Below, one piece after another: positions 16,425-26,019 of a stretch of 64,000 nt of DNA. A model generated the notes under the pieces. The model worked only from the letters and a program-made list of their open reading frames with translations. It did no database searches and had not been told where the DNA came from. This stretch comes from Clostridia bacterium (GTDB lineage: Bacteria; Bacillota; Clostridia; Christensenellales; Aristaeellaceae). How positions within the stretch are numbered: position 1 is the stretch's first letter; each line of letters starts with the position of its first letter. Made by a program: the position numbers and the translations under genes. The stretch lies in assembly GCA_017936765.1 (NCBI GenBank), contig JAGBEX010000030.1, forward strand, positions 1 through 64,000, in the 5' to 3' direction.

Positions 16425-17458
16425 TCGAGCTGACCGGGATGAACCCGGCGGAACTGACCGCGTGGTGCAAGGAACAGGGTCTGCCCGGCTTCCGGGGCAA
16501 GCAGATCTTCAAGTGGATCCACCAGGGGGCGGACTTCGAGGGTATGACCAACCTGCCCAAGGACCTGCGCGCCCGCTTGCAGGAGATGGCCATCGCCCAG
16601 CCGGTGGAGATCATTGAAAAGCGCCAGTCACGCCTGGACGACACGGTGAAGTTCCTCTTTGGCCTTCGTGACGGCAACTGCGTGGAGGGCGTGCTGATGC
16701 ACTACCACCACGGGTACACCCTGTGCATTTCCACCCAGGTGGGCTGCCGCATGGGCTGCACCTTCTGCGCCAGCACGCTGGATGGCTGCGTCCGCAGCCT
16801 GACTCCCGGCGAAATGCTGGGGGAGATCCTGTGCGCCAACCGCTTTCTGGAGGGTAAGGACAGGGTGCATAACGTGGTGCTGATGGGCAGCGGCGAACCC
16901 CTTGACAATTACGACAATGTGATGAAGTTCCTGCGGCTTCTGCGGGAGCCGGACGGGGTGAGCATCGGCCTGCGCAACGTGAGCCTCTCCACCTGCGGCA
17001 TCGTGCCGAGGATGTATGACCTGGCGGAGGAAGACCTGCCGGTGACGCTGAGTGTTTCGCTCCATGCGCCCAACGACGAGATCCGCCGCCAGACCATGCC
17101 CATCGCCAAGGCCTACCCCATGGAGGACTTGCTGAAGGCCTGCCGGAATTACATCGACAAGACCGGCCGCCGGGTGATATTCGAATACGCCCTGGTGGGC
17201 GGCGTGAACTGCGAGGAAAAGCACGCCGTGGAGCTGGCCTCCCGCCTGCGTGGGATGCAATGCCACGTGAACCTGATCCCCCTGAACGTGGTGGAGGAGC
17301 GGGACCTGCGGGGCGTGAACGAGCGCATTGTGAGTGACTTCCTCAAAACCCTTGAAAAGCTGCACATTTCTGCTACCCGCCGCCGCGAAATGGGCGACGA
17401 CATCGAAGGCGCCTGCGGTCAGCTCCGCAGGAAGACCATCATGGAGAAGAAGCAATGA
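16421..17458 (+). CDS. rlmN: Dual-specificity 23S rRNA/tRNA adenine-C2 methyltransferase RlmN
   Basis: 345 residues. Radical-SAM enzyme that methylates C2 of A2503 in 23S rRNA and A37 in some tRNAs. The cluster motif CRMGCTFC (CxxxCxxC) is present in VGCRMGCTFCASTLDG. Other family segments: NVVLMGSGEPLDNYDNV, SVSLHAPNDEIR, FEYALVGGVN. The second catalytic Cys is in the C-terminal EGACGQLR. It overlaps rsmB and prpC by four bases. Confidence 0.97.
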   Translation: MIELTGMNPAELTAWCKEQGLPGFRGKQIFKWIHQGADFEGMTNLPKDLRARLQEMAIAQPVEIIEKRQSRLDDTVKFLFGLRDGNCVEGVLMHYHHGYTLCISTQVGCRMGCTFCASTLDGCVRSLTPGEMLGEILCANRFLEGKDRVHNVVLMGSGEPLDNYDNVMKFLRLLREPDGVSIGLRNVSLSTCGIVPRMYDLAEEDLPVTLSVSLHAPNDEIRRQTMPIAKAYPMEDLLKACRNYIDKTGRRVIFEYALVGGVNCEEKHAVELASRLRGMQCHVNLIPLNVVEERDLRGVNERIVSDFLKTLEKLHISATRRREMGDDIEGACGQLRRKTIMEKKQ

Positions 17459-18333
17459 GCCACAAATTCCGTTTTTCCAAGGAAAGCAAAGCCCGGCTGA
17501 AGAATTTCCTCCTGGGGGAGAAAGCTGCCCCGGTGGAGGAACCCAAGCCGGAGGAAAAGCCCGCTGAGCCGCAGCCTGCTGCCGAGGTGCAGCCTGCTTC
17601 GCCTGCCGCAGAATGCCACGTGACGGCGGTGTGCCGCACGGACATCGGCAAAATGCGCAAGACCAACCAGGATGCGCTGATCGAAGCGCCGGAGATGCAC
17701 CTGTGGGGCGTGGCCGACGGCATGGGCGGACATAATGGCGGCGAGACTGCCTCCGCTGGCGCCCGGGACGGCCTGAAGGAACTGCTGAAGGGCAAAGCAC
17801 CGGAGCAGGGCAGCCTGCGCACGGCCATCGGCGCGGTGAACCGCCGCCTGTTCCTGCAGCAGAAGGAGGACGAAAAGCTTTCCGGCATGGGGACCACCCT
17901 CACCGTGCTGTGGTTTAGCGATAGCTGCGTGCATATCGGCCATGTGGGCGACAGCCGCGCCTATCGCCTGCGGGACGGGGCGTTCCAGCAGATCACCGAC
18001 GATCACTCGGTGGTGGCGGAGCTTTTGCGCTCCGGCATGATCACCGCCGAGCAGGCTGCTGCCCACCCCATGCGCAATGTGATCACCCGCGCCGTGGGTA
18101 CCGAAGAGGGCATTGAGATCGACCTTTTGTGCGAAGAGCGCCGCAAGGGCGATGTGTGGCTGGTTTGCTCCGATGGCCTCTACGGCATGGTGGGGGACGA
18201 GAAGATCGAGGAGATCCTCAAGGCCAACAAGCCGGAAAAGGCTGCGGATAAGCTCATTGCTGCGGCCCTGGAGGGCGGCGGCCGGGACAACATCAGCCTG
18301 GTGATCCTCCTGGATAAGGAGGGCAACGCATGA
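17455..18333 (+). CDS. prpC: PP2C-type Ser/Thr phosphatase PrpC
   Basis: 292 residues. Metal-dependent phosphatase that opposes PrkC, encoded next. Core motifs with metal Asp residues: MRKTNQDALIEAP, GVADGMGGHNGGETAS, GHVGDSRAYRLRDG, CSDGLYGMVGD and GGRDNISLVIL. Unusually it has an N-terminal extension of about 55 residues: a basic patch (SHKFRFSKESKARLKNF), then a Pro/Glu/Ala linker. This may be a docking or localisation tail. It overlaps rlmN and prkC by four bases. Confidence 0.96.
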   Translation: MSHKFRFSKESKARLKNFLLGEKAAPVEEPKPEEKPAEPQPAAEVQPASPAAECHVTAVCRTDIGKMRKTNQDALIEAPEMHLWGVADGMGGHNGGETASAGARDGLKELLKGKAPEQGSLRTAIGAVNRRLFLQQKEDEKLSGMGTTLTVLWFSDSCVHIGHVGDSRAYRLRDGAFQQITDDHSVVAELLRSGMITAEQAAAHPMRNVITRAVGTEEGIEIDLLCEERRKGDVWLVCSDGLYGMVGDEKIEEILKANKPEKAADKLIAAALEGGGRDNISLVILLDKEGNA

Positions 18334-20225
18334 GCGAGAAGATCCTTGCAGACCGCTATCGCTTAGTGGAGCAGATCGGCGTGGGCGGCATGGCCATCGT
18401 GTACCGCGCCATCGACCAGCGCACCGGCCACAATGTGGCGGTGAAGGTGCTGCGCCCGGAATTCAACCAGGATGCGGAGTTTGTGTCCCGCTTCCAGCGC
18501 GAGGCCGAGGCTGCCAGCAAAATGACCCACCACAACATTGTGAACCTGCTGGACGTGGGCATGGATGGCGAGAACCGCTATCTCGTCATGGAATACGTCC
18601 AGGGCAAAACGCTGAAGGAGCTGATCAAGGAAAAGGGTCGCCTGACCCCGGTGGTGGCGGCGCAGATCACCATCCGCATCCTGTCGGCCTTGCAGCACGC
18701 CCACCAAAACGGCATCATCCATCGCGACATCAAGCCTCAAAATATCCTTGTCCATGCCGATGGCCACATCAAGGTGGCGGACTTCGGCATCGCCCGCATG
18801 GCCAACAGCTCCACTCTCACAAGGGGCGACAGCGTGATGGGTTCGGTGCATTATTTCAGCCCCGAGCAGGCCAGCGGCCAGGCGGCCAATGTGACCAGCG
18901 ACCTGTATTCCGTGGGTGTGGTGCTTTATGAAATGCTCACCGGCCGGGTGCCTTTCGACGGCGACAGCCCTGTGGCGGTGGCCATGCAGCACCTCCACGC
19001 CCGCCCGACCCCCATTGAGAACTTCGCCCCGGAATCCCCCGCGGCCATCAACCATGTGTGCCTGATGGCCATGGAAAAGAAGCCCCAGTATCGCTACCAG
19101 AGCGCCCGGGAAATGGCCACCGAGCTGCGCATGGCGCTGGAAGGCCGCACCGAGCAGATGCAGCCGCGCCTGGTGGAAAAACCCATTGTGCCAGGTGTGC
19201 AGCAGGGTGCAGCAGGCGTCCAGGGCAAAACGGAGCTGGGCGCTGCGCGGTATAACACCGTGCGCCGCCGCCCGGTGAAGAAGCACCAGGGACTGTGGAT
19301 CCTCTTCTCCCTGTTCATGACTGCCCTGGTGTGCTATGGCCTGTATGTGGGCGGCGCGATCATTTATGAAAACGTGGTGAATTCCACCCCCGTGCCGGAC
19401 TTTGTGGGCATGGAGGTCACGGTGGCGCAGCGCACAGCCCAGCGCGCCGGACTGAATCCGCAAATCGTGGAGATCAACCACCCCACCATTTCCTCCGGCA
19501 CGGTGATCCTGCAAGCCCCGGAGGTGGATACCACCCTGCGCAAGGGCGACTCCGTGGTGCTGACGGTCTCGAAAGGCCCGGCCACCCAGCAGCTGCCCAG
19601 CATCGAGGGTATGTCCACCCAGGACGCCATCAACACCCTGCAGCCCATGGGCATCACGCTGATGGTGCTGGAGAGGGTGGTCTCCTCGGAGGTGCAGGCT
19701 GACCTGATCATCAAGCAGACCCCGGAGGCCAACACCCCCTGCAAGGTGGGCGACATTGTGCAGGTCACGGTGTCCGGCGGCATGACCTATGTGCCGAACC
19801 TGCTGGGCAACCCGCTCTCCGCCGCCCAGGAACGCCTGGGCAGCCTGGGGCTGAGCATGAACGCCAGCGTGACCTATGTGGACACCACCGAGGCAGCCCT
19901 GCACAACACCATCGCCTCCCAGACCCCCGCGGCCGAGACCCCGGTGATCCTGGGCGGTCAGGTGGCGGTGACGGTGTACCGTGTGCCGGAATTGATGGCC
20001 GGTGCCAAGGTAATCCTGGACCTGCCCCAGTCCGACAGCCTCACCTCCGTGCGCATCACGCTTAACGGCGGCATGGGCGAGGTGACGGTGTTCCAGGGCG
20101 AATTCCCGGCCAATGCCAGCCGCCACCCGGAGGTGGAGCTGAAGGCGCAGGAGGCCGGCGACTACACCTATCGTGTGTATTTCAACGAAAAGTTTGCCTA
20201 TCAGCATCAGGTGACGCTGAAATGA
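18330..20225 (+). CDS. prkC: Membrane Ser/Thr kinase PrkC with three PASTA domains
   Basis: 631 residues. Eukaryotic-like kinase that senses muropeptides and controls growth, cell wall and spore germination in related bacteria. Kinase domain about 1-270: Gly loop IGVGGMAIVYRA, Lys in VAVKVLRPE, HRDIKPQN, DFGIARM, and the activation-loop Thr/Ser stretch NSSTLTRGDSVMGSVHYFSPEQ. Juxtamembrane basic segment (RRRPVKKHQG), one membrane helix about 320-345, then three extracellular PASTA repeats (about 350-415, 418-485, 487-555) and a C-terminal domain of about 75 residues. Coupled to prpC; the rsgA ribosome site lies directly behind its stop. Confidence 0.97.
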   Translation: MSEKILADRYRLVEQIGVGGMAIVYRAIDQRTGHNVAVKVLRPEFNQDAEFVSRFQREAEAASKMTHHNIVNLLDVGMDGENRYLVMEYVQGKTLKELIKEKGRLTPVVAAQITIRILSALQHAHQNGIIHRDIKPQNILVHADGHIKVADFGIARMANSSTLTRGDSVMGSVHYFSPEQASGQAANVTSDLYSVGVVLYEMLTGRVPFDGDSPVAVAMQHLHARPTPIENFAPESPAAINHVCLMAMEKKPQYRYQSAREMATELRMALEGRTEQMQPRLVEKPIVPGVQQGAAGVQGKTELGAARYNTVRRRPVKKHQGLWILFSLFMTALVCYGLYVGGAIIYENVVNSTPVPDFVGMEVTVAQRTAQRAGLNPQIVEINHPTISSGTVILQAPEVDTTLRKGDSVVLTVSKGPATQQLPSIEGMSTQDAINTLQPMGITLMVLERVVSSEVQADLIIKQTPEANTPCKVGDIVQVTVSGGMTYVPNLLGNPLSAAQERLGSLGLSMNASVTYVDTTEAALHNTIASQTPAAETPVILGGQVAVTVYRVPELMAGAKVILDLPQSDSLTSVRITLNGGMGEVTVFQGEFPANASRHPEVELKAQEAGDYTYRVYFNEKFAYQHQVTLK

Positions 20226-20236
20226 TGGGAGGAACC

Positions 20237-21130
20237 ATGACGGAAACCGAAATGAAGCAGGGTACGCTCATCCGCGGCTTTGGCGGATTCTACGTGGTGG
20301 TGGACGGCGAAGGCTGCGAGTATACCCTGCGCTGCAAAAAGAAATTCCGGCGGATGAAGCTCTCGCCCCTGGTGGGAGACGAGGTGATGTTCACCCCCGG
20401 CAGCGGCGAGGAGCATGGCTGGCTGGAGGAGATCCTGCCCCGCACCTCCGAGTGCCTGCGCCCGCCCGTGGCCAATGTGGCGCTGCTGCTCATCGTGGTG
20501 GCGCCCGTGCCGGAGCCTGACCTGCTGCTGGTGGATCGCATGATGGTGCGCGCCCGCGCCCAGCAGATGGACATGCTGCTGGTGATCAACAAATGCGACC
20601 TGGATGAATCCCTGGCGGACGAGCTGCGCGCCCAATACGCCGGAGCCAATGTGCAGGTCTGCCCGGTATCGGCTAAGTCCGGCCGGGGCTTGGGCGAGCT
20701 GAAGACCCTGATGGGCAGCCGCCTGTGCTGCCTCACCGGGCAAAGCGGCGTGGGCAAAAGCACGCTGCTCAACGCCCTCTTCGGCCTGGAGCTGGAGACG
20801 GGGGAGATCAGCCGGAAGATCCAGCGGGGCAAGAACACCACCCGCCACGCCGAGCTATTGATGCAGGATGGTATGCGGGTGCTGGACACGGCGGGCTTCA
20901 GCCTGCTGGAGCTGGATGGCGGCATGGAACCCATCACCCTCAAGGAGTATTACCCGGAGTTTGCCGACCACGAGGGCGAATGCCGCTTTGAACCCTGCTA
21001 TCACGACAGGGAGCCGGGGTGCAGCGTTACCGCCGCCTGCGGGGCGGGGGAGATCCACCCGGCACGGCTGGCGCGCTACCGCGAACTGCTGGCTGAAGTG
21101 AAACAGGCATGGAGGGATAGGTATGATTAA
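20237..21130 (+). CDS. rsgA: Ribosome small-subunit GTPase RsgA
   Basis: About 297 residues from ATG 20237, with GGGAGG at 20227-20232; an ATG at 20222 overlaps that site. Circularly permuted GTPase that assists 30S maturation. N-terminal OB fold, then the GTPase with motifs in permuted order: G4 INKCDLDE before G1 GQSGVGKSTLLN, then G2 HTT-type region GKNTTRHAE and G3 DTAGF. C-terminal zinc site with Cys and His in ECRFEPCYHDREPGC. In Bacillus, RsgA is a PrkC substrate, which fits the gene order. Confidence 0.97.
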   Translation: MTETEMKQGTLIRGFGGFYVVVDGEGCEYTLRCKKKFRRMKLSPLVGDEVMFTPGSGEEHGWLEEILPRTSECLRPPVANVALLLIVVAPVPEPDLLLVDRMMVRARAQQMDMLLVINKCDLDESLADELRAQYAGANVQVCPVSAKSGRGLGELKTLMGSRLCCLTGQSGVGKSTLLNALFGLELETGEISRKIQRGKNTTRHAELLMQDGMRVLDTAGFSLLELDGGMEPITLKEYYPEFADHEGECRFEPCYHDREPGCSVTAACGAGEIHPARLARYRELLAEVKQAWRDRYD

Positions 21131-21758
21131 GGTATCACCGTCGATCCTGGCAGCGGATCCCCTGAACATGGAGCGCGATGTGCAGCGCATGGTGGATGCC
21201 GGCTGCGACCTGCTCCACGTGGACATCATGGATGCGCACTTTGTTCCCAACCTCAGCTATGGCCCTGCCCTGGCCGAGGCGCTGCACCGCCGCTTTACCA
21301 TTCCGCTGGATGTGCATCTGATGATGGACAACCCGGAAAGCTACATCGATACCTTTGCCAAGGCCGGCGCCTGGGGCATCACCATCCACGCGGAGATCCC
21401 CGGCAACGTGCCTGCCATGCTGGGACACATCCGCGAACTGGGCCTGAACGTGGGTCTGTCCATCAAGCCCGGTACGCCCATCGAAGCCATCCGCGACCTG
21501 CTGCCCATGGTGGACATGGTGCTGATCATGACCGTGGAGCCTGGCTTTGGCGGGCAGAAGTTCCAGAGCGCCATGCTGGAAAAGATCCGCGCCCTGCGGG
21601 CCTGGGGCTATGCTGGCCTCATCGAGGCCGATGGCGGCGTGTCGCTGGCCAACCTGCCCGACCTGAAGGCGGCTGGCCTGGACGTGGCCGTGATGGGTAC
21701 CGCCATGTACAAGAGCGAGAACCCGGCCAGGGACATGGAGATCATCCACGCGATGTAA
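21123..21758 (+). CDS. rpe: Ribulose-phosphate 3-epimerase
   Basis: 211 residues. Interconverts ribulose-5-phosphate and xylulose-5-phosphate in the pentose phosphate pathway. TIM-barrel with VSPSILAADPLNMERDV, the metal-site segments LLHVDIMDAHFVPN and LDVHLMM, the loop MTVEPGFGGQKF, and the phosphate-binding EADGGVS and VMGTAMYKS. It overlaps rsgA by eight bases and is the last large gene of the priA operon. thiN, present after rpe in Bacillus, is absent here. Confidence 0.98.
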   Translation: MIKVSPSILAADPLNMERDVQRMVDAGCDLLHVDIMDAHFVPNLSYGPALAEALHRRFTIPLDVHLMMDNPESYIDTFAKAGAWGITIHAEIPGNVPAMLGHIRELGLNVGLSIKPGTPIEAIRDLLPMVDMVLIMTVEPGFGGQKFQSAMLEKIRALRAWGYAGLIEADGGVSLANLPDLKAAGLDVAVMGTAMYKSENPARDMEIIHAM

Positions 21759-21765
21759 ATACTTG

Positions 21766-21805
21766 CGCCTCCTGTGGGGAAAACTGCCCCCAGGAGGTGT
21801 TTTTT
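21766..21805 (+). terminator. Hairpin after rpe with T-tract
   Basis: Stem CCTCCTG.GGGG / CCCC.CAGGAGG with a short loop, followed by GTGTTTTTT. It reads as an intrinsic terminator. Its 3' arm, however, is also an ideal ribosome site (AGGAGGTG) for the next small ORF, so it could instead gate that ORF. Confidence 0.75.
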
Positions 21806-21892
21806 GTGGAGCAGAAACCGAAAAAGTCGTCCCGCAGGCTCTTCATTCTGGGCAAGAAAAAGAACCTGATGGAACGCAGACACAACCAGTAG
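21806..21892 (+). CDS. Possible small basic protein (28 residues)
   Basis: GTG at 21806 preceded by AGGAGGT at 21792-21798 with a 7-base gap, an ideal ribosome site. The 28-residue product is strongly basic (about eleven Lys/Arg, e.g. MEQKPKKSSRRLFILGKKKN). It has no membrane helix and does not resemble SpoVM, the small sporulation protein found in this neighbourhood in Bacillus. The ribosome site is inside the 3' arm of the preceding hairpin. It may be a real small protein or chance coding behind a terminator; conservation would decide. Confidence 0.4.
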   Translation: MEQKPKKSSRRLFILGKKKNLMERRHNQ

Positions 21893-21931
21893 ACAAAAAT
21901 ATTTTTCAAAAACACAATATATAGTGTTTCA

Positions 21932-21954
21932 CTTTCCTGAAATGGGTGTATAAT
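21932..21954 (+). promoter_or_regulatory. Likely promoter of the small glycyl-radical-like gene
   Basis: Perfect -10 TATAAT at 21949-21954 with TG directly before it, in an AT-rich stretch, 22 bases before the start codon. The -35 (around TTTCAC, 21927-21932) is poor. Confidence 0.6.
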
Positions 21955-21975
21955 ACATCCAAGGAGATGATCACT

Positions 21976-22242
21976 ATGGCTTGCAATGTTACGGTAACCG
22001 GCGGTCAGCTGGAACAGGCCGAAATCAATGCCTACATCCAGCGCGCCAAGGAGAAATTCGGTAAGGAACCCTTCGGCATCGACATCCATGTGGACGGCGA
22101 GTACGTCGACCTGTCCTACGACTTTGGCAACCAGCCCTTCCACCGCATCCGCCGCATCACCGGCTACCTCGTCGGCACCCTCGACCGCTTCAACAACGCC
22201 AAGCGCGCCGAAGAATCCGACCGAGTAAAGCACGGTATCTGA
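21976..22242 (+). CDS. Small protein resembling the C-terminal glycyl-radical tail of class III ribonucleotide reductase
   Basis: 88 residues from ATG 21976 (AAGGAGATGATC upstream). The N-terminal half (VTVTGGQLEQAEINAYIQRA, then GIDIHVDGEYVDLSYDF) is a small alpha/beta unit. The C-terminal half, RIRRITGYLVGTLDRFNNAK then RAEESDRVKHG, aligns by eye with the end of NrdD proteins, where R-[VI]-x-G-Y carries the glycyl radical and is followed by [FW]N.[GA]K..E. Similar short proteins in Clostridia are, to my knowledge, annotated as NrdD-like. It lacks the catalytic barrel and cannot be a reductase alone. It may be a spare radical domain like YfiD/GrcA, or a regulator. Monocistronic. Confidence 0.6.
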   Translation: MACNVTVTGGQLEQAEINAYIQRAKEKFGKEPFGIDIHVDGEYVDLSYDFGNQPFHRIRRITGYLVGTLDRFNNAKRAEESDRVKHGI

Positions 22243-22250
22243 TGGAAGCG

Positions 22251-22413
22251 GCGCCAGAGGGGACGCTGTCCCCTCTGGACTCCCCTGCTTAAGGGCGCTG
22301 CCCTTAAGAATCCCGCGAAGGGCCGTTCGGCCCTCTCGACACCCATGCGGAGGGGTCATACCCTCTGATCTCCGAGTGGGGGTCACGGTGCGCAACGGGC
22401 GCACCGCGACGCG
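22251..22413 (+). repeat. Multi-hairpin intergenic element, copy A
   Basis: Starts 8 bases after the stop codon of the 88-residue gene. Order: hairpin 1 (22254-22278, CCAGAGGGGA / TCCCCTCTGG), linker ACTCCCC, hairpin 2 (22288-22308, CTTAAGGGC / GCCCTTAAG), linker AATCCC, hairpin 3 (22316-22338, AGGGCCG / CGGCCCT), linker ACACCCATGCGG, a region with GATCTCCGAG, and a final hairpin (22386-22406, CGGTGCGC / GCGCACCG) framed by GGGTCA and CGACGC. This copy has no T-tract of its own; a terminator follows at 22424. See copies B-F. Confidence 0.85.
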
Positions 22414-22423
22414 GGTAGCCAAC

Positions 22424-22462
22424 AAAAAGAGCCAGCTGCATGAATCTTGCAGCTGGCTTTTT
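22424..22462. terminator. Bidirectional intrinsic terminator
   Basis: AAAAAGAGCCAGCTGCA / TGCAGCTGGCTTTTT around a 7-base loop. It closes the transcript carrying element A and could also act on the minus strand. Confidence 0.9.
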
Positions 22463-22482
22463 GCGCACCCAAAGGGGGAGGT

Positions 22483-22603
22483 ATCGGAGGTGGAACGCCT
22501 CCGATTCAATTCGTATCCGCCGGGTTTCCCGGCGGGGCGGGGCGTTTCCGGCTCTGCCGGAAACATTCCTTACGCGAAGGAGCGGCCGTGGGCTTTAGCC
22601 CAC
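22483..22603. repeat. Run of five short hairpins downstream of groEL
   Basis: Consecutive stem-loops: ATCGGAGG/CCTCCGAT (22483-22505), CCGCCGGG/CCCGGCGG (22517-22535), TTTCCGGC/GCCGGAAA (22545-22563), TCCTT/AAGGA (22567-22581) and GTGGGCT/AGCCCAC (22588-22603). No ORF or T-tract explains them. They lie in the 3' region of the minus-strand groESL transcript. Confidence 0.7.
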
Positions 22604-22615
22604 AGCGACGTAGCG

Positions 22616-22653
22616 CCAAAACTCAACAAAGTGGCCTTCAGGCCACTTTGTTG
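22616..22653 (-). terminator. groESL terminator
   Basis: On the minus strand: a perfect 13-bp stem (CAACAAAGTGGCC / GGCCACTTTGTTG, loop 4) followed by AGTTTTGG. It starts 15 bases after the groEL stop. Confidence 0.85.
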
Positions 22654-22668
22654 AAGCGCGTAGCGCTA

Positions 22669-24312
<1,644 letters not shown>

Positions 24313-24325
24313 TTACAAATCGAAA

Positions 24326-24716
<391 letters not shown>

Positions 24717-24794
24717 TGCGCAGGGTGGTAAATTTGGGAAAAATCGGGTAAAAAACATTGAATAGGTGCAAATATCTCGCAAATGCTTGCAATT

Positions 24795-24822
24795 TTGAAA
24801 AATCGTCATTTCGTGGTACAAT
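24795..24822 (+). promoter_or_regulatory. mutY promoter
   Basis: -35 TTGAAA (24795-24800), 16-base spacer, -10 TACAAT (24817-24822). Confidence 0.7.
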
Positions 24823-24844
24823 AGCGCCGGAAGGAGGCTGAACC

Positions 24845-25876
24845 ATGCACTTTGCCGAACTGCTTTTGCGCTGGTATGATCAGCACGCCCGTGTGCTGCC
24901 CTGGCGGGGCATCCACAATGCTTACCACACCTGGGTTTCCGAGACCATGCTCCAGCAGACCCGGGTGGAAACGGTGCTGGCGTATTTTGACCGGTTCATC
25001 CGGCGCTTCCCCACGGTGGAAGCCCTGGCCGCTGCCCCGGAGGATGAGGTGCTGAAGATGTGGGAGGGCCTGGGCTACTACCGCCGCGCCCGCAACCTGC
25101 ACAAGGGCGCCCAGCAGGTGGTGGCAGAGCATGGCGGGGTGATCCCCAGCGATGTGAAGGAACTGCTGAAGATCAGCGGCATTGGCGAGTATACCGCGGG
25201 CGCTATTGCCAGCATTGCCTATGACCAAGCCGTGCCTGCGGTGGATGGCAATGTGATCCGCGTGGTGAGCCGGGTCAAGGGCATACGGGAGAACGTGGGC
25301 ATCCCCTCGGTGAAGCGACGCATTGCCCAGGAAGCCGCCGCCCTGGTGCCGCAAAGCCGCCCCGGCGACTTCAACCAGGCCATGATGGACCTGGGCGCAA
25401 CCATCTGTGTGCCGGGAACGCCCAGCTGCGAGCGCTGCCCTGTATCGGCCTTGTGCGACGCCTATCGCGAAGGCGACGCGGAGGACATCCCCGAGCTGCC
25501 CCGGAAGAACCCGCCCAGGGTGATCGACTACGACCTGTGCCTGATCTTCAACGGCGACCGGGTGCTGATGCGCCAGCGTACAGAGACTATGCTGCAAGGC
25601 CTGTGGGTATACCCCATGGTGGAAGATCACCACACCGTAAAGCAGCTGCCCGCCCTTGTGAAGCGCAAGATCGGCCTGCCTGTAACGGACATACAGACAG
25701 CAGGCGAGGCCAAGCACATTTTCACCCATCAGGTGTGGCAGATGAAGCTCTACATTATGCACACCACCGCCGAAGCACCTGCAGGCTGGCGGTTTGTGAC
25801 GATGGAGGAAATGCAGCAACTCACCATACCCACGGCGGTGAAGAAGGCGAAAGAAGTTGTCCTGAATTATGAATGA
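24845..25876 (+). CDS. mutY: Adenine DNA glycosylase MutY
   Basis: 343 residues. Removes adenine mispaired with 8-oxoguanine. N-terminal six-helix domain with LPWRG and VSETMLQQTRVETV; helix-hairpin-helix and catalytic Asp in ISGIGEYTAGAIASIA then VPAVDGNV; the four-Cys cluster ligands follow the C-x6-C-x2-C-x5-C pattern in ICVPGTPSCERCPVSALC. The C-terminal Nudix-like domain that recognises 8-oxoG is present (about 230-343). AAGGAGG precedes the ATG. Monocistronic. Confidence 0.97.
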   Translation: MHFAELLLRWYDQHARVLPWRGIHNAYHTWVSETMLQQTRVETVLAYFDRFIRRFPTVEALAAAPEDEVLKMWEGLGYYRRARNLHKGAQQVVAEHGGVIPSDVKELLKISGIGEYTAGAIASIAYDQAVPAVDGNVIRVVSRVKGIRENVGIPSVKRRIAQEAAALVPQSRPGDFNQAMMDLGATICVPGTPSCERCPVSALCDAYREGDAEDIPELPRKNPPRVIDYDLCLIFNGDRVLMRQRTETMLQGLWVYPMVEDHHTVKQLPALVKRKIGLPVTDIQTAGEAKHIFTHQVWQMKLYIMHTTAEAPAGWRFVTMEEMQQLTIPTAVKKAKEVVLNYE

Positions 25877-25901
25877 TGAATTATGAATTAGGAATTAAAA
25901 G

Positions 25902-25938
25902 CAGCTCCGGCTAAGCGTTGCCGGAGCTGTCCTTATTT
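25902..25938 (+). terminator. mutY terminator
   Basis: Stem CAGCTCCGGC / GCCGGAGCTG, 8-base loop, followed by the weak tract TCCTTATTTCT. The AATTATGAATT-type tract before it (25866-25899) resembles the ATTCCG tracts near 29300 and 54320. Confidence 0.7.
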
Positions 25939-25971
25939 CTATGCGAAAGTCGCCGTTCTTCGGGAGAGAGC

Positions 25972-26011
25972 GCGAGAGAGGGGCTTCTTTCAAAGAAGCC
26001 GCCTCTCTCGC
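25972..26011. repeat. Long hairpin at the 3' end of the GntR gene
   Basis: Near-perfect 19-bp stem: GCGAGAGAGG/CCTCTCTCGC continued by GGCTTCTTT/AAAGAAGCC, loop of one or two bases. It begins 8 bases beyond the gntR stop on the minus strand, without a clear T-tract. Confidence 0.75.
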
Positions 26012-26019
26012 ACCTCGCA

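Noticed and set aside
16421-17458. Cfr-type resistance methyltransferase instead of RlmN
   Set aside because: Sequence length, flanks and operon position fit the housekeeping RlmN; no Cfr-specific feature seen.
22251-22413. CRISPR-like array of short repeats
   Set aside because: The units are hairpins with different stems and 5-9 base linkers, not identical direct repeats with unique spacers, and no cas gene is present.
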